Shown here: positions 1-9,065 of the stretch, piece by piece | How the letters are laid out: each line of letters begins with the position of its first letter | Numbering within the stretch: position 1 is the stretch's first letter | Assembly (NCBI GenBank): GCA_030430575.1 | Contig: JAUIKF010000032.1 | Coordinates: 1-64,000, forward strand | DNA from: Bacteroidia bacterium | Lineage (GTDB): Bacteria > Bacteroidota > Bacteroidia > J057 | Reading direction: 5' to 3' | DNA length: 64,000 bases | The notes under the pieces: generated by a model | The model's database searches: none | Told to the model about the DNA's origin: nothing | Seen by the model: only the letters and a program-made list of their open reading frames with translations | Translations under genes and position numbers: made by a program

Positions 1-358
1 TTAGTGCTTCCATTTGGGCGTCGCTCAAGTGTAATTGAGTAGGCAAGTTTTTTGTTTTTGATAATCCAAAATTCTGCCTACTCTTTCTCTTTTCCAAAAA
101 GGTTATTCACTAGGTCTGAGGTATAAATGGGGGAAATAGGAAAGGGACCGCTTTTGCTTAGGGGAATGAGTCTGTTGCTTTGGGCACCAAATAGCTAGCG
201 GTTATGCTGAGGCGCGGATTACCCACCAGCCATCGCAGCAACGCCGAAATCCGCGCCAGCTTGCATTTGTCCAAAACTCCTAGGAACTTCATGCAGAAAG
301 TACTAGCCTCCAAAACCTCATATCCCTTTTCTCTGTTCCCTTTTCCCTATTCCATTCT
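1..358. other. Intergenic stretch at left edge, no convincing gene
   Basis: No gene could be supported here. A minus-strand frame is open from about position 106 to the left edge and could hold the first codons of a gene lying outside the window, but it has no good start codon. The right half carries a copy of the structured intergenic repeat (around 195-262). The last 60 bases are a degenerate pyrimidine-rich tract built on TTCCATTCT-like words; this tract runs into the last codons of the M20 gene. Confidence 0.5.
195..262 (+). repeat. Structured intergenic repeat, copy C (single hairpin)
   Basis: A perfect 10-bp stem GGCGCGGATT (211-220) / AATCCGCGCC (248-257) encloses a 27-nt loop beginning ACCCACCAGCC. 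The same loop type and the inner GGATT/AATCC pairs recur at 20134-20183 and 20308-20358, where the outer pairs are different but still complementary. The upstream word TAGCGG and the downstream CAGCTT are also shared. The compensatory changes suggest that the hairpin, as RNA or single-stranded DNA, is what is conserved. Function is unknown. Confidence 0.7.
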
Positions 359-1567
359 TCATTTTCCATTCTCCATTTCCTGAATAGCCATCCAGGCCAT
401 GAGGCCAGTAGACTGGCGGAGGGCTTCTTCGTCGATGTTGAATCGCGGGGTGTGGAGGCCGTGAATGATGCCTTTGGCTTCATTGCGGGTGCCGAGGCGG
501 TAAAAACAGCCAGGCACTTCGTGCGTGTACCACGCGAAGTCCTCCGCAGCCATCCATAGATCGAGATCTATGATGTTTTCCTCTCCGACGAAGTCGGCGA
601 TGTAGCCCCGGCTCCGCTGTGTGAGTTCTTCATCATTGAAGAGGACAGGATAGCCTTTGACTAGCTCAAGATCAGCCTTGCCACCCAAGGCTTCGGTGAC
701 ATGGTGGACAATAGAAGTGATCTTCTTATGAGCGGTAGCACGCCATTCTTCGTTCATCGTGCGGAAGGTCCCTTCGATATAGACTTCATCTGGGATGATG
801 TTGGTAGCCCCTTCTGCCCGTATGGTCCCAAAGGACAATACACTGGGGATGCGCGGATCGCTACGGCTTACCACTTGTTGTAGCGTGGAAATAACTTGGG
901 CTGCGATCACGATAGGATCTATAAAGGTAGCAGGGTGGGCTGCATGACCGCCTTTGCCCTTAATCGTCAGATAGATTTCGTCAGCAGAGGCCATATACAT
1001 GCCTGGTCTTATACCGATTTTGCCTTGGTCAATATAGGGCTGGACATGCTGACCCAGTATCGCTTGTACTTTGGGGGCTTCCAGTACCCCATCTTTAATC
1101 ATGAGTGAGGCACCTCCTGGCGCTTTTTCCTCCGCGGGTTGAAAAATCAATTTGAAGGTGCCGCTAAATTGATCTGTGAGATCGGAAAGGATACGCGCTG
1201 TTCCCAAAAGCGATGAGGTATGGACATCATGACCGCAGGCATGCATGACGCCAGGGTTCTGGGAACGATACGGGACTTCATTGGCTTCCTGGATGGGCAG
1301 GGCGTCCATGTCCGCGCGTAGCGCGATGACGGGCGCTTTCGCATCTTGGGAGGAGGTTTTGGTCCCTTTGATCAGCCCTACTACGCCTGTGTCAGCCACA
1401 CCCGTCTGGCATTCGATGCCGAGAGAACTCAATCGCTGGGCCACGTAGTGGGCCGTCTCATTTTCCTGAAAGGAAAGCTCAGGATGGGCATGTATATGGC
1501 GGCGCGTGGCGACCGTCTCCTCGTAGACCGTCTCCGCCAGGGATTTAATTTTATTCAGTAAGTCCAT
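359..1567 (-). CDS. M20 family amidohydrolase / N-acyl-amino-acid hydrolase
   Basis: A 402-residue cytoplasmic metallopeptidase-like amidohydrolase of the M20D type (N-acyl-L-amino acid amidohydrolase, hippurate hydrolase and IAA-amino acid hydrolase relatives), which would hydrolyse N-acylated amino acids. The N-terminal HAHPELSFQE motif, the metal-binding HACGHDVH (about residues 108-115) and the PAEE stretch carrying the catalytic Glu are present. The length is full and there is no signal peptide. The start is fixed because the next Met lies beyond conserved sequence. A TTG-N19-TACCTTTG promoter ends 4 nt before the ATG, so the mRNA is probably leaderless. The C-terminal codons fall in a low-complexity tract. 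The exact substrate cannot be read from sequence. Confidence 0.9.
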   Translation of the reverse strand: MDLLNKIKSLAETVYEETVATRRHIHAHPELSFQENETAHYVAQRLSSLGIECQTGVADTGVVGLIKGTKTSSQDAKAPVIALRADMDALPIQEANEVPYRSQNPGVMHACGHDVHTSSLLGTARILSDLTDQFSGTFKLIFQPAEEKAPGGASLMIKDGVLEAPKVQAILGQHVQPYIDQGKIGIRPGMYMASADEIYLTIKGKGGHAAHPATFIDPIVIAAQVISTLQQVVSRSDPRIPSVLSFGTIRAEGATNIIPDEVYIEGTFRTMNEEWRATAHKKITSIVHHVTEALGGKADLELVKGYPVLFNDEELTQRSRGYIADFVGEENIIDLDLWMAAEDFAWYTHEVPGCFYRLGTRNEAKGIIHGLHTPRFNIDEEALRQSTGLMAWMAIQEMENGK

Positions 1568-1571
1568 GGCT

Positions 1572-1602
1572 CAAAGGTACGGATGCTATAATTTTCTCCA
1601 AA
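1572..1602 (-). promoter_or_regulatory. Bacteroidota-type promoter of the M20 gene, leaderless geometry
   Basis: On the minus strand a TTG (1601-1599) is followed after 19 nt by TACCTTTG (1579-1572), a full match to the Bacteroidota sigma-A pattern TTG-N19-TAnnTTTG. Only four bases (AGCC) separate the box from the ATG at 1567, which places the expected transcription start at or next to the start codon. A weaker divergent TACATTTG at 1609-1616 on the plus strand could serve the lipoprotein gene at 1646. Confidence 0.65.
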
Positions 1603-1645
1603 TTTTCATACATTTGCTCAAAACCTACAATCGACTACAACTCAC

Positions 1646-2131
1646 ATGAAGCAGTTTACCCTTCTCATTGTCCTTCCCCTTGTGATGTGCGCGTTTCTGG
1701 GCCTCAATAGCTGTACAGGGTTTGAAGATGGACCATCCATCAGTTTCAAAGATTCTGCTAAGCAGATGGCCAGAACCTGGCGCATCAAAGAAGCTGTGCT
1801 CAATAATACAGATATCACCACTCGGTTCAATAGCGACTTTCTAAGCTTTGAAGAAGATGGAGAATTTAGCATCCTAGATGCTGTCCGCACCGTGAATTTC
1901 CCCCCATTTGGCCGTCCTGATACGCTGACTGTTTTGGGTAAAGGAAATTGGGATTTTCTAGACGAGGACTATCGCATCGAGTGGAACTACACTTTTTTCT
2001 ACCAAGATAGCTACGATCAGACGATTTTCTTCCAGGAAGATTTTTACGAGCAGTGGACCATCACACGCTTGACGGAGGAGGAGTTTTGGATGAAAAATGA
2101 CAGTATGTCGATGAAGCTGGAACCGTTTTAG
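1646..2131 (+). CDS. Small lipoprotein, lipocalin-like, paralogue of next gene
   Basis: A 161-residue predicted lipoprotein. The signal peptide ends at LNSC (lipobox), followed by a mature domain with GPSISF and a WRIKEAVLN-type strand. The pattern of a short lipoprotein reporting 'TWRI...NNTDIT...SFEEDGEF...GNWDF' resembles the lipocalin-like small lipoproteins common in Bacteroidota, but no specific function is recognised. The stop is 6 nt before the next gene, whose product shares the GPS/GPGLS-x-W start and layout, so the two probably form an operon that arose by duplication. Confidence 0.75.
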   Translation: MKQFTLLIVLPLVMCAFLGLNSCTGFEDGPSISFKDSAKQMARTWRIKEAVLNNTDITTRFNSDFLSFEEDGEFSILDAVRTVNFPPFGRPDTLTVLGKGNWDFLDEDYRIEWNYTFFYQDSYDQTIFFQEDFYEQWTITRLTEEEFWMKNDSMSMKLEPF

Positions 2132-2137
2132 GAGTTC

Positions 2138-2566
2138 ATGAAATACCTGATTACCAGTTTGATAGCCCTACTTATGTTAGGGCTTTTCAGTTGTTCCGAG
2201 AAGTATCCCGAAGGCCCAGGTCTCAGTATCTGGAGCGCCAAACACCGCGTTGAAGGACAGTGGAAATGGACCATTGCGCGCATGACAGAAAAAGGCGTAG
2301 AGACTAACCTGAGTCTCCTTGTTGCCAACGATACCCTTTCCTTTCTAGACGATGAAACCGTGACCGACAGCCGCTATGGCATTGCGGGCACTTGGGCCCT
2401 TGTCTCCAAAAACAAAGAACTCAACATCGTTTTTGGCTCAACTGCCGATTCTCTCCTTATCCCTCCTGCCATTTCTTTCCAGCTCAAAGAACTGAGAGAA
2501 AAGTCCATGTGGCTGGAATTTGCCGATGACAGTGTCACGATCGAGTGGCAATTGGAGGGGCTTTAA
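2138..2566 (+). CDS. Small lipoprotein, lipocalin-like
   Basis: A 142-residue predicted lipoprotein with a clean lipobox (LFSC, Cys about residue 19) followed by SEKYPEGPGLSIWSAK. The mature part has alternating strands (VEGQWKWTIAR, DTLSFLDDETV, GTWALVSKNKELNIVF) that fit a small beta-barrel of the lipocalin-like type. It is the second gene of a two-gene unit with the paralogue just upstream. The function is unknown; outer-membrane anchoring is inferred from the lipobox. Confidence 0.75.
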   Translation: MKYLITSLIALLMLGLFSCSEKYPEGPGLSIWSAKHRVEGQWKWTIARMTEKGVETNLSLLVANDTLSFLDDETVTDSRYGIAGTWALVSKNKELNIVFGSTADSLLIPPAISFQLKELREKSMWLEFADDSVTIEWQLEGL

Positions 2567-2665
2567 GAAATGTTGAATTTAGAATGTTGAATTTTGAATG
2601 AAGAGCAAAGTCTTTATTCATAATACACTGTAAGTTAAATTACTTACCAAAAACTAAACAGCAAA

Positions 2666-2814
2666 GCTGTCATTTCGACCTCTCCCTGAGCTTGTCGAAG
2701 GGAAGGGAGAAATCTAACAACCTGTTTTGTCCTAGATTCAAATATACCGCTAGACCAGTGTGTTAGATTTCTCACCCCCTTTCGCAGAGCCTCAAGGGGA
2801 TTCGAAATGACAGC
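2666..2814. repeat. Long inverted repeat, MITE-like intergenic element
   Basis: Outer arms GCTGTCATTTCGA (2666-2678) and its exact complement (2802-2814) enclose a second perfect 13-bp pair (2707-2719 with 2761-2773). Between the arms lies the word GAGCTTGTCGAAGGGAAG. A diverged copy with the same order of elements lies at 8759-8886, so this is a dispersed element. It sits just past the lipoprotein pair and could act as a bidirectional terminator. Confidence 0.75.
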
Positions 2815-2872
2815 AGAGCTGTTAAAAGTGTATATAGACTTGGTTTACATTGCAATAATTCATCATTCAAAA

Positions 2873-4597
2873 TTACCTCACCACAACTTTCTCGCTTTTC
2901 ACGATGCCGCCATTTATTAGGAACTGGGCGATGTAAATCCCTTGCGATAACCCTTGAAGGTCAACCCTAAAAGGATGCTCTCCAGGCGTAGCATGTGCTA
3001 GGGAAAGGGACCGTACCCTTTTGCCATCTACTCCCAGCAAATGCACTTCGACGTCAGCGACTTGTTCCAGGGCTACCTCGACTTGGAGGTGATGACGGGC
3101 TGGATTGGGATATAACTTAATGCCTATAGGCTGATCCCAGCTGTCGATGGCCGTATTGTCCAAAAGCGTATCAGGCTCGCGGATGGGGCGATAATTGACT
3201 TGGTGGACGTCTTTCGTCGCCATATCCTGGACAAAGACCAAAACGCCCAGGTTTTCTTGTTTATAGACATTGTTTAATGTCCAGCTCTCCTGCACATTCA
3301 TCGATTGTCCAACGGTCCAGCTACTGGCCATGGCAGTGCCATCAGCCGTAGGCAGCATGGCTTTCAGTACCCAGTCACTGCCCCATTCCCCATTGGGCTG
3401 GGGAGCCCCCAGATCGATGTGTCGTTCAACAATGGCTACATGAACAGCAAGATTGGGGCTAGAAACGGCTGTGAGTGCTGTGAGGTTAGAAGTAGCCGTC
3501 AAAACGCCATTTTGCAGGGAAAGGGTAGGTTTTTCTATGTCAAATTTGGCTGGAATCTGCGCGCTTTTGAGCAAGGATCGCGGCGTCACCACATTGGTAG
3601 ACCCACCAGATCCAGGGAGTCTATGACCATCTACATAGGCCCAAGGATGGGTATTTCCCCCATAAAAATCATAGCGCTTGCCACAGTCAACAGGGTTGTC
3701 CTTATACAAATGATCATTGCCGCTCCATCCTGAACTGTGTGTCACCAGCCCAAAAGCAAAAGACTGGCTGAGTTCTATGCGGTCAGTGAGGACAGGCACT
3801 GCATCTGCACAAGGTCCACAATAGAAATTGGTGATGACATCTACGAGGACATTTCGCGCTGGCGCGATGACATGGGCATTCACCGTCAGGGTATCATTGG
3901 CTTGTACAGCATCTAGTCCGCCTTCTACATCGGAAAACCAAATTTTTACCTGATAATCACCTGGCTGATCCACTTTCCAGCCCAAGGGATGTTCCCATTC
4001 CATCTCTTCTAGCGAACTGATATTCAGCCCACTATAGGCTTGGGTGTGTACAGGACCTTGGTCTACAGCCCAATTGAGGGTAAAGGAGGTAAGGGGGGTA
4101 GTGCCTGTATTCATCAGACGACCTGTGACCCAATGTAGTCCTGTAGCCAGGGTATCACTGATGGATGTCTCCCGCAAACATGCATCTGTTGTAGGGAGCG
4201 GGACCTGGAAGGTGACGGACTCAGATGGGCGAAGAAATGGCCCACCTGTGAGAAAGCGTTGGCTGCCGATATTGAGGTAATGGCTGCCGTCGCCGTATTG
4301 GCAACATAACCCATAGCCTTTGCTATCGCGAATGGTATAAGTGACAACGGTGGGTAAGTCTACACAGACAGAATCTGCAAATGTCTGATTGGAACTATTG
4401 GAGGGGAACCGTGTGACTCCCATGAGCTGCTGACCCGAAGCTGTTTCGACCAGGTCCCAACTAATGGAAGTCCAGGCACCATTGAGGGAGACAGAGACTT
4501 TCACCTCTTCTTGGCCAGTCGTGCACTGGGCGTGGAGATGAGGAGAAAAGAAAGCGGATAGGGTAATGAGGAGGAAGGTGTAGCAAAAATGTTTCAT
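2873..4597 (-). CDS. Secreted Omp28-like protein with T9SS sorting domain
   Basis: A 574-residue exported protein. The signal peptide (MKHFCYTFLLI... to HLHAQ) supports a start at 4597; an in-frame ATG 21 nt upstream would only add residues before the signal. The middle contains an Omp28-related, thioredoxin-fold region with a CGPC motif near residues 259-262 and the typical THPWAYVDG segment. The last 80 residues form a type A T9SS sorting domain (LYPNPARHHLQVEV ... EKVVVR). It is expected to cross the outer membrane through T9SS and be attached or released. A redox or binding role of the CxxC is inference. Confidence 0.85.
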   Translation of the reverse strand: MKHFCYTFLLITLSAFFSPHLHAQCTTGQEEVKVSVSLNGAWTSISWDLVETASGQQLMGVTRFPSNSSNQTFADSVCVDLPTVVTYTIRDSKGYGLCCQYGDGSHYLNIGSQRFLTGGPFLRPSESVTFQVPLPTTDACLRETSISDTLATGLHWVTGRLMNTGTTPLTSFTLNWAVDQGPVHTQAYSGLNISSLEEMEWEHPLGWKVDQPGDYQVKIWFSDVEGGLDAVQANDTLTVNAHVIAPARNVLVDVITNFYCGPCADAVPVLTDRIELSQSFAFGLVTHSSGWSGNDHLYKDNPVDCGKRYDFYGGNTHPWAYVDGHRLPGSGGSTNVVTPRSLLKSAQIPAKFDIEKPTLSLQNGVLTATSNLTALTAVSSPNLAVHVAIVERHIDLGAPQPNGEWGSDWVLKAMLPTADGTAMASSWTVGQSMNVQESWTLNNVYKQENLGVLVFVQDMATKDVHQVNYRPIREPDTLLDNTAIDSWDQPIGIKLYPNPARHHLQVEVALEQVADVEVHLLGVDGKRVRSLSLAHATPGEHPFRVDLQGLSQGIYIAQFLINGGIVKSEKVVVR

Positions 4598-5076
4598 AAG
4601 AATTAATAATTCCATCAATGGTTGGTTTAGGGGAATGAAAGCATGCCGTATGCCTGTTTATTGCCAAAAATGTGATATGAAGTTACCTTTTTTGCCTACG
4701 ACCTCCCAGCCAGCCATCGGGCAATTCTCGCGGGTTAGGTCGCAATAGCGACAGGTCATTATTCCCATTCTTCTTAAACTTCCATATCTTAGTCACTGAT
4801 TTTTGTCATTCCTTCCTTGCACTTCATCATTCCAGCTTTCTATTGGCCTTAGCAGTAACTGACTGAATGTCAGTTGATTTCAGTAAATCGCAATCGCCAC
4901 AGGGTGGATTTTTTCCCAAACAAAAAGTCCTTTATCTGGTATGAATATTGTGTCTTTGAATTAACTACTCACAACTCGACTTTTTAGCATAAAATGGAAA
5001 GATTGCCTTCCCATTCTATCATCTACTCATATTATCATTCTATCATTATCCCCCAATAGCTCCTTTATTTCCGTCT
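4598..5076. other. Divergent intergenic region with hairpin and degenerate repeat
   Basis: This 479-bp region separates two divergent genes for secreted proteins. It contains a perfect 7-bp inverted repeat AACTGAC-N5-GTCAGTT (4857-4875) that could be an operator, and near the right end a degenerate tract of ATCATTCT-like words (about 5010-5052) that reappears in the opposite orientation at 23377-23450. No promoter box could be assigned with confidence. Confidence 0.5.
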
Positions 5077-8000
5077 ATGATCAAGAAATTTTACACGCTC
5101 ACTTTCTCTTTTTTCCTTTGTCTTGTCAGTCTTTCCGCCCATAATTTTGATGTGCTGGTCTATATGAATGCCAGTCCGACAACCCTGGACAATACTGCCC
5201 TTGGGGCGATCAATAACCTGGGCTTTGTTCATAGCTTTGGGGTCACGACCACTGCTAGCGCATCGGATTTCAATACGACCAACCTCAGCAACTACGGAGC
5301 AGTTATTTTCCTGAATATCAACGGAAGTGCCCTCAATGCTACGCAGAAGGGCGATTTTGAGGCATTTGTCCAGGCAGGAAATGGCTGCGTAGCCATTCAC
5401 TCAGCCGCTACGGCTACTGGAGGATGGACCTGGTTCAGTGACCTGATGGGAGAGCAAGTGACGACGCAGCTCAGCTCCCAAGCGGGAACGATCATCGTAG
5501 CAGACCAGGCACACCCTTCGAGTCGTAACTTGCCTCAAGTCTGGAATACCACTGACGCATGGTACAATCTCCTTTCCAGTCCACGCGGCGAAGTTCATAT
5601 CCTGGCTACGCTAGATGAAAACACGATTTCGGGGGGCGTAAACGGAGATGATCATCCCGTCTCTTGGTGTCATGACTATGACGGCGGACGGGTTTGGGTG
5701 ACCACTTTGGGAGGGGTAACGGGCCTGTATTCAGATACCTATTTTTTGGATCATCTGTTAGGTGGAATAGAATGGGCGGCTGGCGCAGAGATCGGTGATG
5801 CGGGCGCTACGATAGAATCGAACTTTGACATCACCATCCTGGATGACAATAATACAGATCCCATCGCCATCGACATTGCGCCAGATGGGCGTGTATTTTA
5901 TATACAAAAAAATGGGGTAGTGAATATCTGGAAACCTACGACCAATACCACCGTGCAAGCAGCTTGGGTCGCTGTCTTTCCAGGAGGAGAAAATGGCATG
6001 ATTGGGATGGCCTTAGACCCTAATTTTCCTACTTCTCCTTATATTTATCTACACTATACCCACCAAGATGGCAACTGGGGTAATACAGGCCCTGGCACCC
6101 AGCGAATCTCGCGCTTTTCCGTCTCTGGAGATGCCATCAACATGGCTTCTGAGGAAATTCTGCTGACCTATGTCGTAGATCGTGCCGCTGAGATACACTC
6201 TGCGGGTTGTATGGACTTTGATGGAGATGGCAACCTGCTCATCTCTACTGGCGACAATACCAGCTATGGTGCGGGCCTCGCCAATCCTTATACCCCCATC
6301 GATGAGCGGTCTGGTCAAGAAATCTATGATGCCCAGCGCACCTCCGGCAATACGGATGACTTCCGAGGCAAAATCCTCCGCATCAAGCCGTCGGCCACCA
6401 TCGGCGGCGGGTATACCATTCCTACAGGAAACTTATTCCCCGCTACAGATTCTACCTTGGCAGAGATCTATCTCATGGGGCTCCGTAACCCTTTCAAATT
6501 CACCGTGGACACGCTCCGCAATTGGGTATCGTGGGGAGACGTAGGCCCTGATGCAGTGACGGCCAGTGCGACACGTGGCCCTATCGGCAAAGATGAGTTC
6601 AACCTCGCCAAAAGCGCAGGGAACTACGGCTGGCCCTATTTCACAGGAGACAATTCAGCCTATATCGACTACAATTTTGCTACGAGCACCAGTGGAGCTG
6701 CTTTTGATCCTTTGGCCCCCTATAATGACTCTCCTAACAGTACTGGTAAAAAGAACCTTCCCCCCGCTCAACCTGCCTTGATCTGGGAGGATAAAAATAC
6801 AACCACCCCAGAATTCCCCATGCTTGGCGGGGGGAATGCAACGGCCATTGGCGGTGCATTTTATCACTACAACCCTGCCCTCGCATCGACCAATAAACTG
6901 CCTGAATATTTTGACAAGACCTTGTTTATTGTGGAGTGGAATCGGAATTGGATCAAAGAGGTGAAATTGGATGCCAATGGAAATTTGTTAAAAATAAACC
7001 CCTTCTTGCCTAGCAGGGCGATGCTACGTCCGATGGACCTGAAAGTAGGGCCAGACGGCTGTCTATACCTGCTTGAATGGGACCTCGGCTGGGGCGGAGG
7101 CGGTAATACCAATTCACGGATCAGCCGCATTGAGTATTCGCCGAATGGACGATCTCCCCTTGCTGTAGCAACAGCAGATGTCACAGATGGACCTGTCTCG
7201 CTGACCGTCAGTTTTGATGGTAGTGGCTCTGTAGACCCTGCGGGAAAAGCGATTACCCATAGTTGGGATTTTGGGGACGCATCTAGTACGAGTTCGGCGA
7301 TCAATCCCACCCATACTTATACGACGGCTGGTGTTTATTCTGCGAAACTTACCGTCACCAATACTGACGGAAAGACAGGCACAGCCGTGATTACGATCAC
7401 GGCGGGCAATTCTTCTCCGACGGTGAACATTGTTCAACCCGTAGACGGTGGCTTCTTTGAGTGGAATGATTTTGTGCAATTTGATGTGGCGGTCACAGAT
7501 CCCGAAGATGGCAGTACCGCTTTGGGACAAATTAATTGCAATACCCTGACCAACCAGACTTTGGTGGGGCATGACAGCCATGCCCACCCCTCGGCACAAT
7601 ACTCAACCTGTTCGGGTTCCTTCCAGACGCCTTCGGCGGGTCACTCGACCACAGAAGATGCGCTCTTCTACCTCTTTGAAGCACGCTATACAGACCAAGG
7701 AGCGACAGGCACAGGCACCTTGACCCATAGCAAAGTGCATTTCCTCAACCCCAAACTTCGCCAGGCAGAGCATTACACCAATAGCAGCGGCGTGACGCTC
7801 ACTGCGACAGCAGATGCCCTCAGTGTATCTGATGTCACCGACATCGATGATGGAGATTATATCTCCTTTGACCCGATGAACCTGCTCAACATCACGGCGA
7901 TCACCTTCCGTGTCGCTGCAGGTGGACCAGGCGGCACCATTGAGGTTCGTAAAGGGGCTACCAGCGGATTGGCCTCCCTGGTAGCTACAGCGGTGATCCC

Positions 8001-8724
8001 TACCACAGGCTCTTACAGCACCTATACCGATGTCACCATCCCCATCACAGATCCAGGAGGCACCGATGAGTATTTCTTTGTGTTCAAAAATTCCACCAAC
8101 CCCAATAACCTCTTCCACCTCAACTGGATGCAGTTTGATGGCGCGGGCATCGGCTCTGCTTTGCCAGTAGAACTAGTGAATTTTGAGGCAAAGGCTATCG
8201 CAAATCGCTATGTGCGCTTGTCCTGGGAGACCCTTTCGGAGCTGAATAGCAGCTATTTTGCTATCCAACGGACGGTGAATCCCAATGGCGAGGTAGACAT
8301 CATCTCTACCCAACCCGCTCAAGGCAGCACAGGTCAACGCAATTCCTATGACTTTCAAGACTTTAGCCCTTATCCAGGACAGTCTTTCTATCGCTTGGTG
8401 GAATACGACCTCGACGGCCAGCAGCACTTCACTGAATGGAAGCGCGTAGAGCTGAGCCAGACTGTGGAGGAGATTGGGTTAGAAGTATACCCAAATCCGA
8501 CAGAAGGAGAAATCCAACTCTATTTCCAAGGCCAAAAAGGACACCTCAGCCTGCAAGTATTCAGCACGAGTGGTACACGGCTATTGACTGAAGAAAGTTA
8601 TCTTCAGGGAGAAGGCATGGAGACGAGAGAACTCGACTTGAGAGACTGGGCTGCAGGGATGTACATCCTTCGGTTAGAAAATGGCGATGCAGTGTATCAT
8701 GAGAAGATTGTGGTGGGACGGTAG
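5077..8724 (+). CDS. Giant secreted ThuA / sugar dehydrogenase / PKD / CBM protein with T9SS domain
   Basis: A 1215-residue exported protein. After a signal peptide (FFLCLVSLSAHN) comes a ThuA-like domain (about residues 22-235, with CVAIHSAA and HPVSW motifs). A glucose/sorbosone dehydrogenase-type beta-propeller follows (about 245-690, with EIHSAGCMDFDGDGNL and RGKILRI). Then come a PKD domain (about 695-785, with HSWDFGD and NPTHTY), a CBM6-like domain (about 880-1030) and a T9SS type A sorting domain ending EKIVVGR. This order is known from Bacteroidota sugar-oxidising secreted proteins and suggests periplasmic or cell-surface carbohydrate oxidation. The cofactor (PQQ) is assumed from the family. 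It is a single gene, not in an operon. Confidence 0.88.
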   Translation: MIKKFYTLTFSFFLCLVSLSAHNFDVLVYMNASPTTLDNTALGAINNLGFVHSFGVTTTASASDFNTTNLSNYGAVIFLNINGSALNATQKGDFEAFVQAGNGCVAIHSAATATGGWTWFSDLMGEQVTTQLSSQAGTIIVADQAHPSSRNLPQVWNTTDAWYNLLSSPRGEVHILATLDENTISGGVNGDDHPVSWCHDYDGGRVWVTTLGGVTGLYSDTYFLDHLLGGIEWAAGAEIGDAGATIESNFDITILDDNNTDPIAIDIAPDGRVFYIQKNGVVNIWKPTTNTTVQAAWVAVFPGGENGMIGMALDPNFPTSPYIYLHYTHQDGNWGNTGPGTQRISRFSVSGDAINMASEEILLTYVVDRAAEIHSAGCMDFDGDGNLLISTGDNTSYGAGLANPYTPIDERSGQEIYDAQRTSGNTDDFRGKILRIKPSATIGGGYTIPTGNLFPATDSTLAEIYLMGLRNPFKFTVDTLRNWVSWGDVGPDAVTASATRGPIGKDEFNLAKSAGNYGWPYFTGDNSAYIDYNFATSTSGAAFDPLAPYNDSPNSTGKKNLPPAQPALIWEDKNTTTPEFPMLGGGNATAIGGAFYHYNPALASTNKLPEYFDKTLFIVEWNRNWIKEVKLDANGNLLKINPFLPSRAMLRPMDLKVGPDGCLYLLEWDLGWGGGGNTNSRISRIEYSPNGRSPLAVATADVTDGPVSLTVSFDGSGSVDPAGKAITHSWDFGDASSTSSAINPTHTYTTAGVYSAKLTVTNTDGKTGTAVITITAGNSSPTVNIVQPVDGGFFEWNDFVQFDVAVTDPEDGSTALGQINCNTLTNQTLVGHDSHAHPSAQYSTCSGSFQTPSAGHSTTEDALFYLFEARYTDQGATGTGTLTHSKVHFLNPKLRQAEHYTNSSGVTLTATADALSVSDVTDIDDGDYISFDPMNLLNITAITFRVAAGGPGGTIEVRKGATSGLASLVATAVIPTTGSYSTYTDVTIPITDPGGTDEYFFVFKNSTNPNNLFHLNWMQFDGAGIGSALPVELVNFEAKAIANRYVRLSWETLSELNSSYFAIQRTVNPNGEVDIISTQPAQGSTGQRNSYDFQDFSPYPGQSFYRLVEYDLDGQQHFTEWKRVELSQTVEEIGLEVYPNPTEGEIQLYFQGQKGHLSLQVFSTSGTRLLTEESYLQGEGMETRELDLRDWAAGMYILRLENGDAVYHEKIVVGR

Positions 8725-8758
8725 GGAAATTCTATATAAAAAAGTATTTCAATAGAAT

Positions 8759-8886
8759 AACAGCTTGGCTGTCATTCTGAACAGCCTGCCCTGAGCTTGC
8801 CGAAGGGAAGTGAAGAATCTTACTATTGCTGGATTGTGAGCCTAGTAAGATCCATCATTTCATTCGGGATGACAGCTTTGCTGTTT
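8759..8886. repeat. Second copy of the MITE-like inverted repeat
   Basis: A left arm beginning AACAGCTTGGCTGTCATTC pairs, with about five differences over 23 bp, with the right arm ending GATGACAGCTTTGCTGTT. An inner pair (ATCTTACTA / TAGTAAGAT) and the word GAGCTTGCCGAAGGGAAG match the layout of the copy at 2666-2814. It follows the stop codon of the large T9SS gene. Confidence 0.7.
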
Positions 8887-9031
8887 TAGGATGTATGAAA
8901 AAACTGTTTGTACACTGAAATAATGAGGAATACCCTAGTTAAATATGGACGTGCTTACATCAGAAAATTTCATAAATTTTTAGGAGATGTTTATTATTTA
9001 TGCCCTTTGTGTGTTAAATTTTAAAAAATAG

Positions 9032-9061
9032 GTGCAAATAAATATGCTTTTGTTAATTTTG
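9032..9061 (+). promoter_or_regulatory. Predicted leaderless promoter of pyc
   Basis: TAATTTTG (9054-9061) matches the -7 pattern TAnnTTTG, and a GTG 19 nt upstream (9032-9034) is one base from the -33 TTG. The box is followed by four bases (CCGA) and then the ATG at 9066, the same geometry as in front of the M20, DUF3467 and ispE genes. Confidence 0.5.
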
Positions 9062-9065
9062 CCGA

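Noticed and set aside
2-106. Minus-strand open frame entering from the left edge
   Set aside because: Too short, no clear start codon and no recognisable motif; it may be a neighbouring gene's first codons but cannot be supported.
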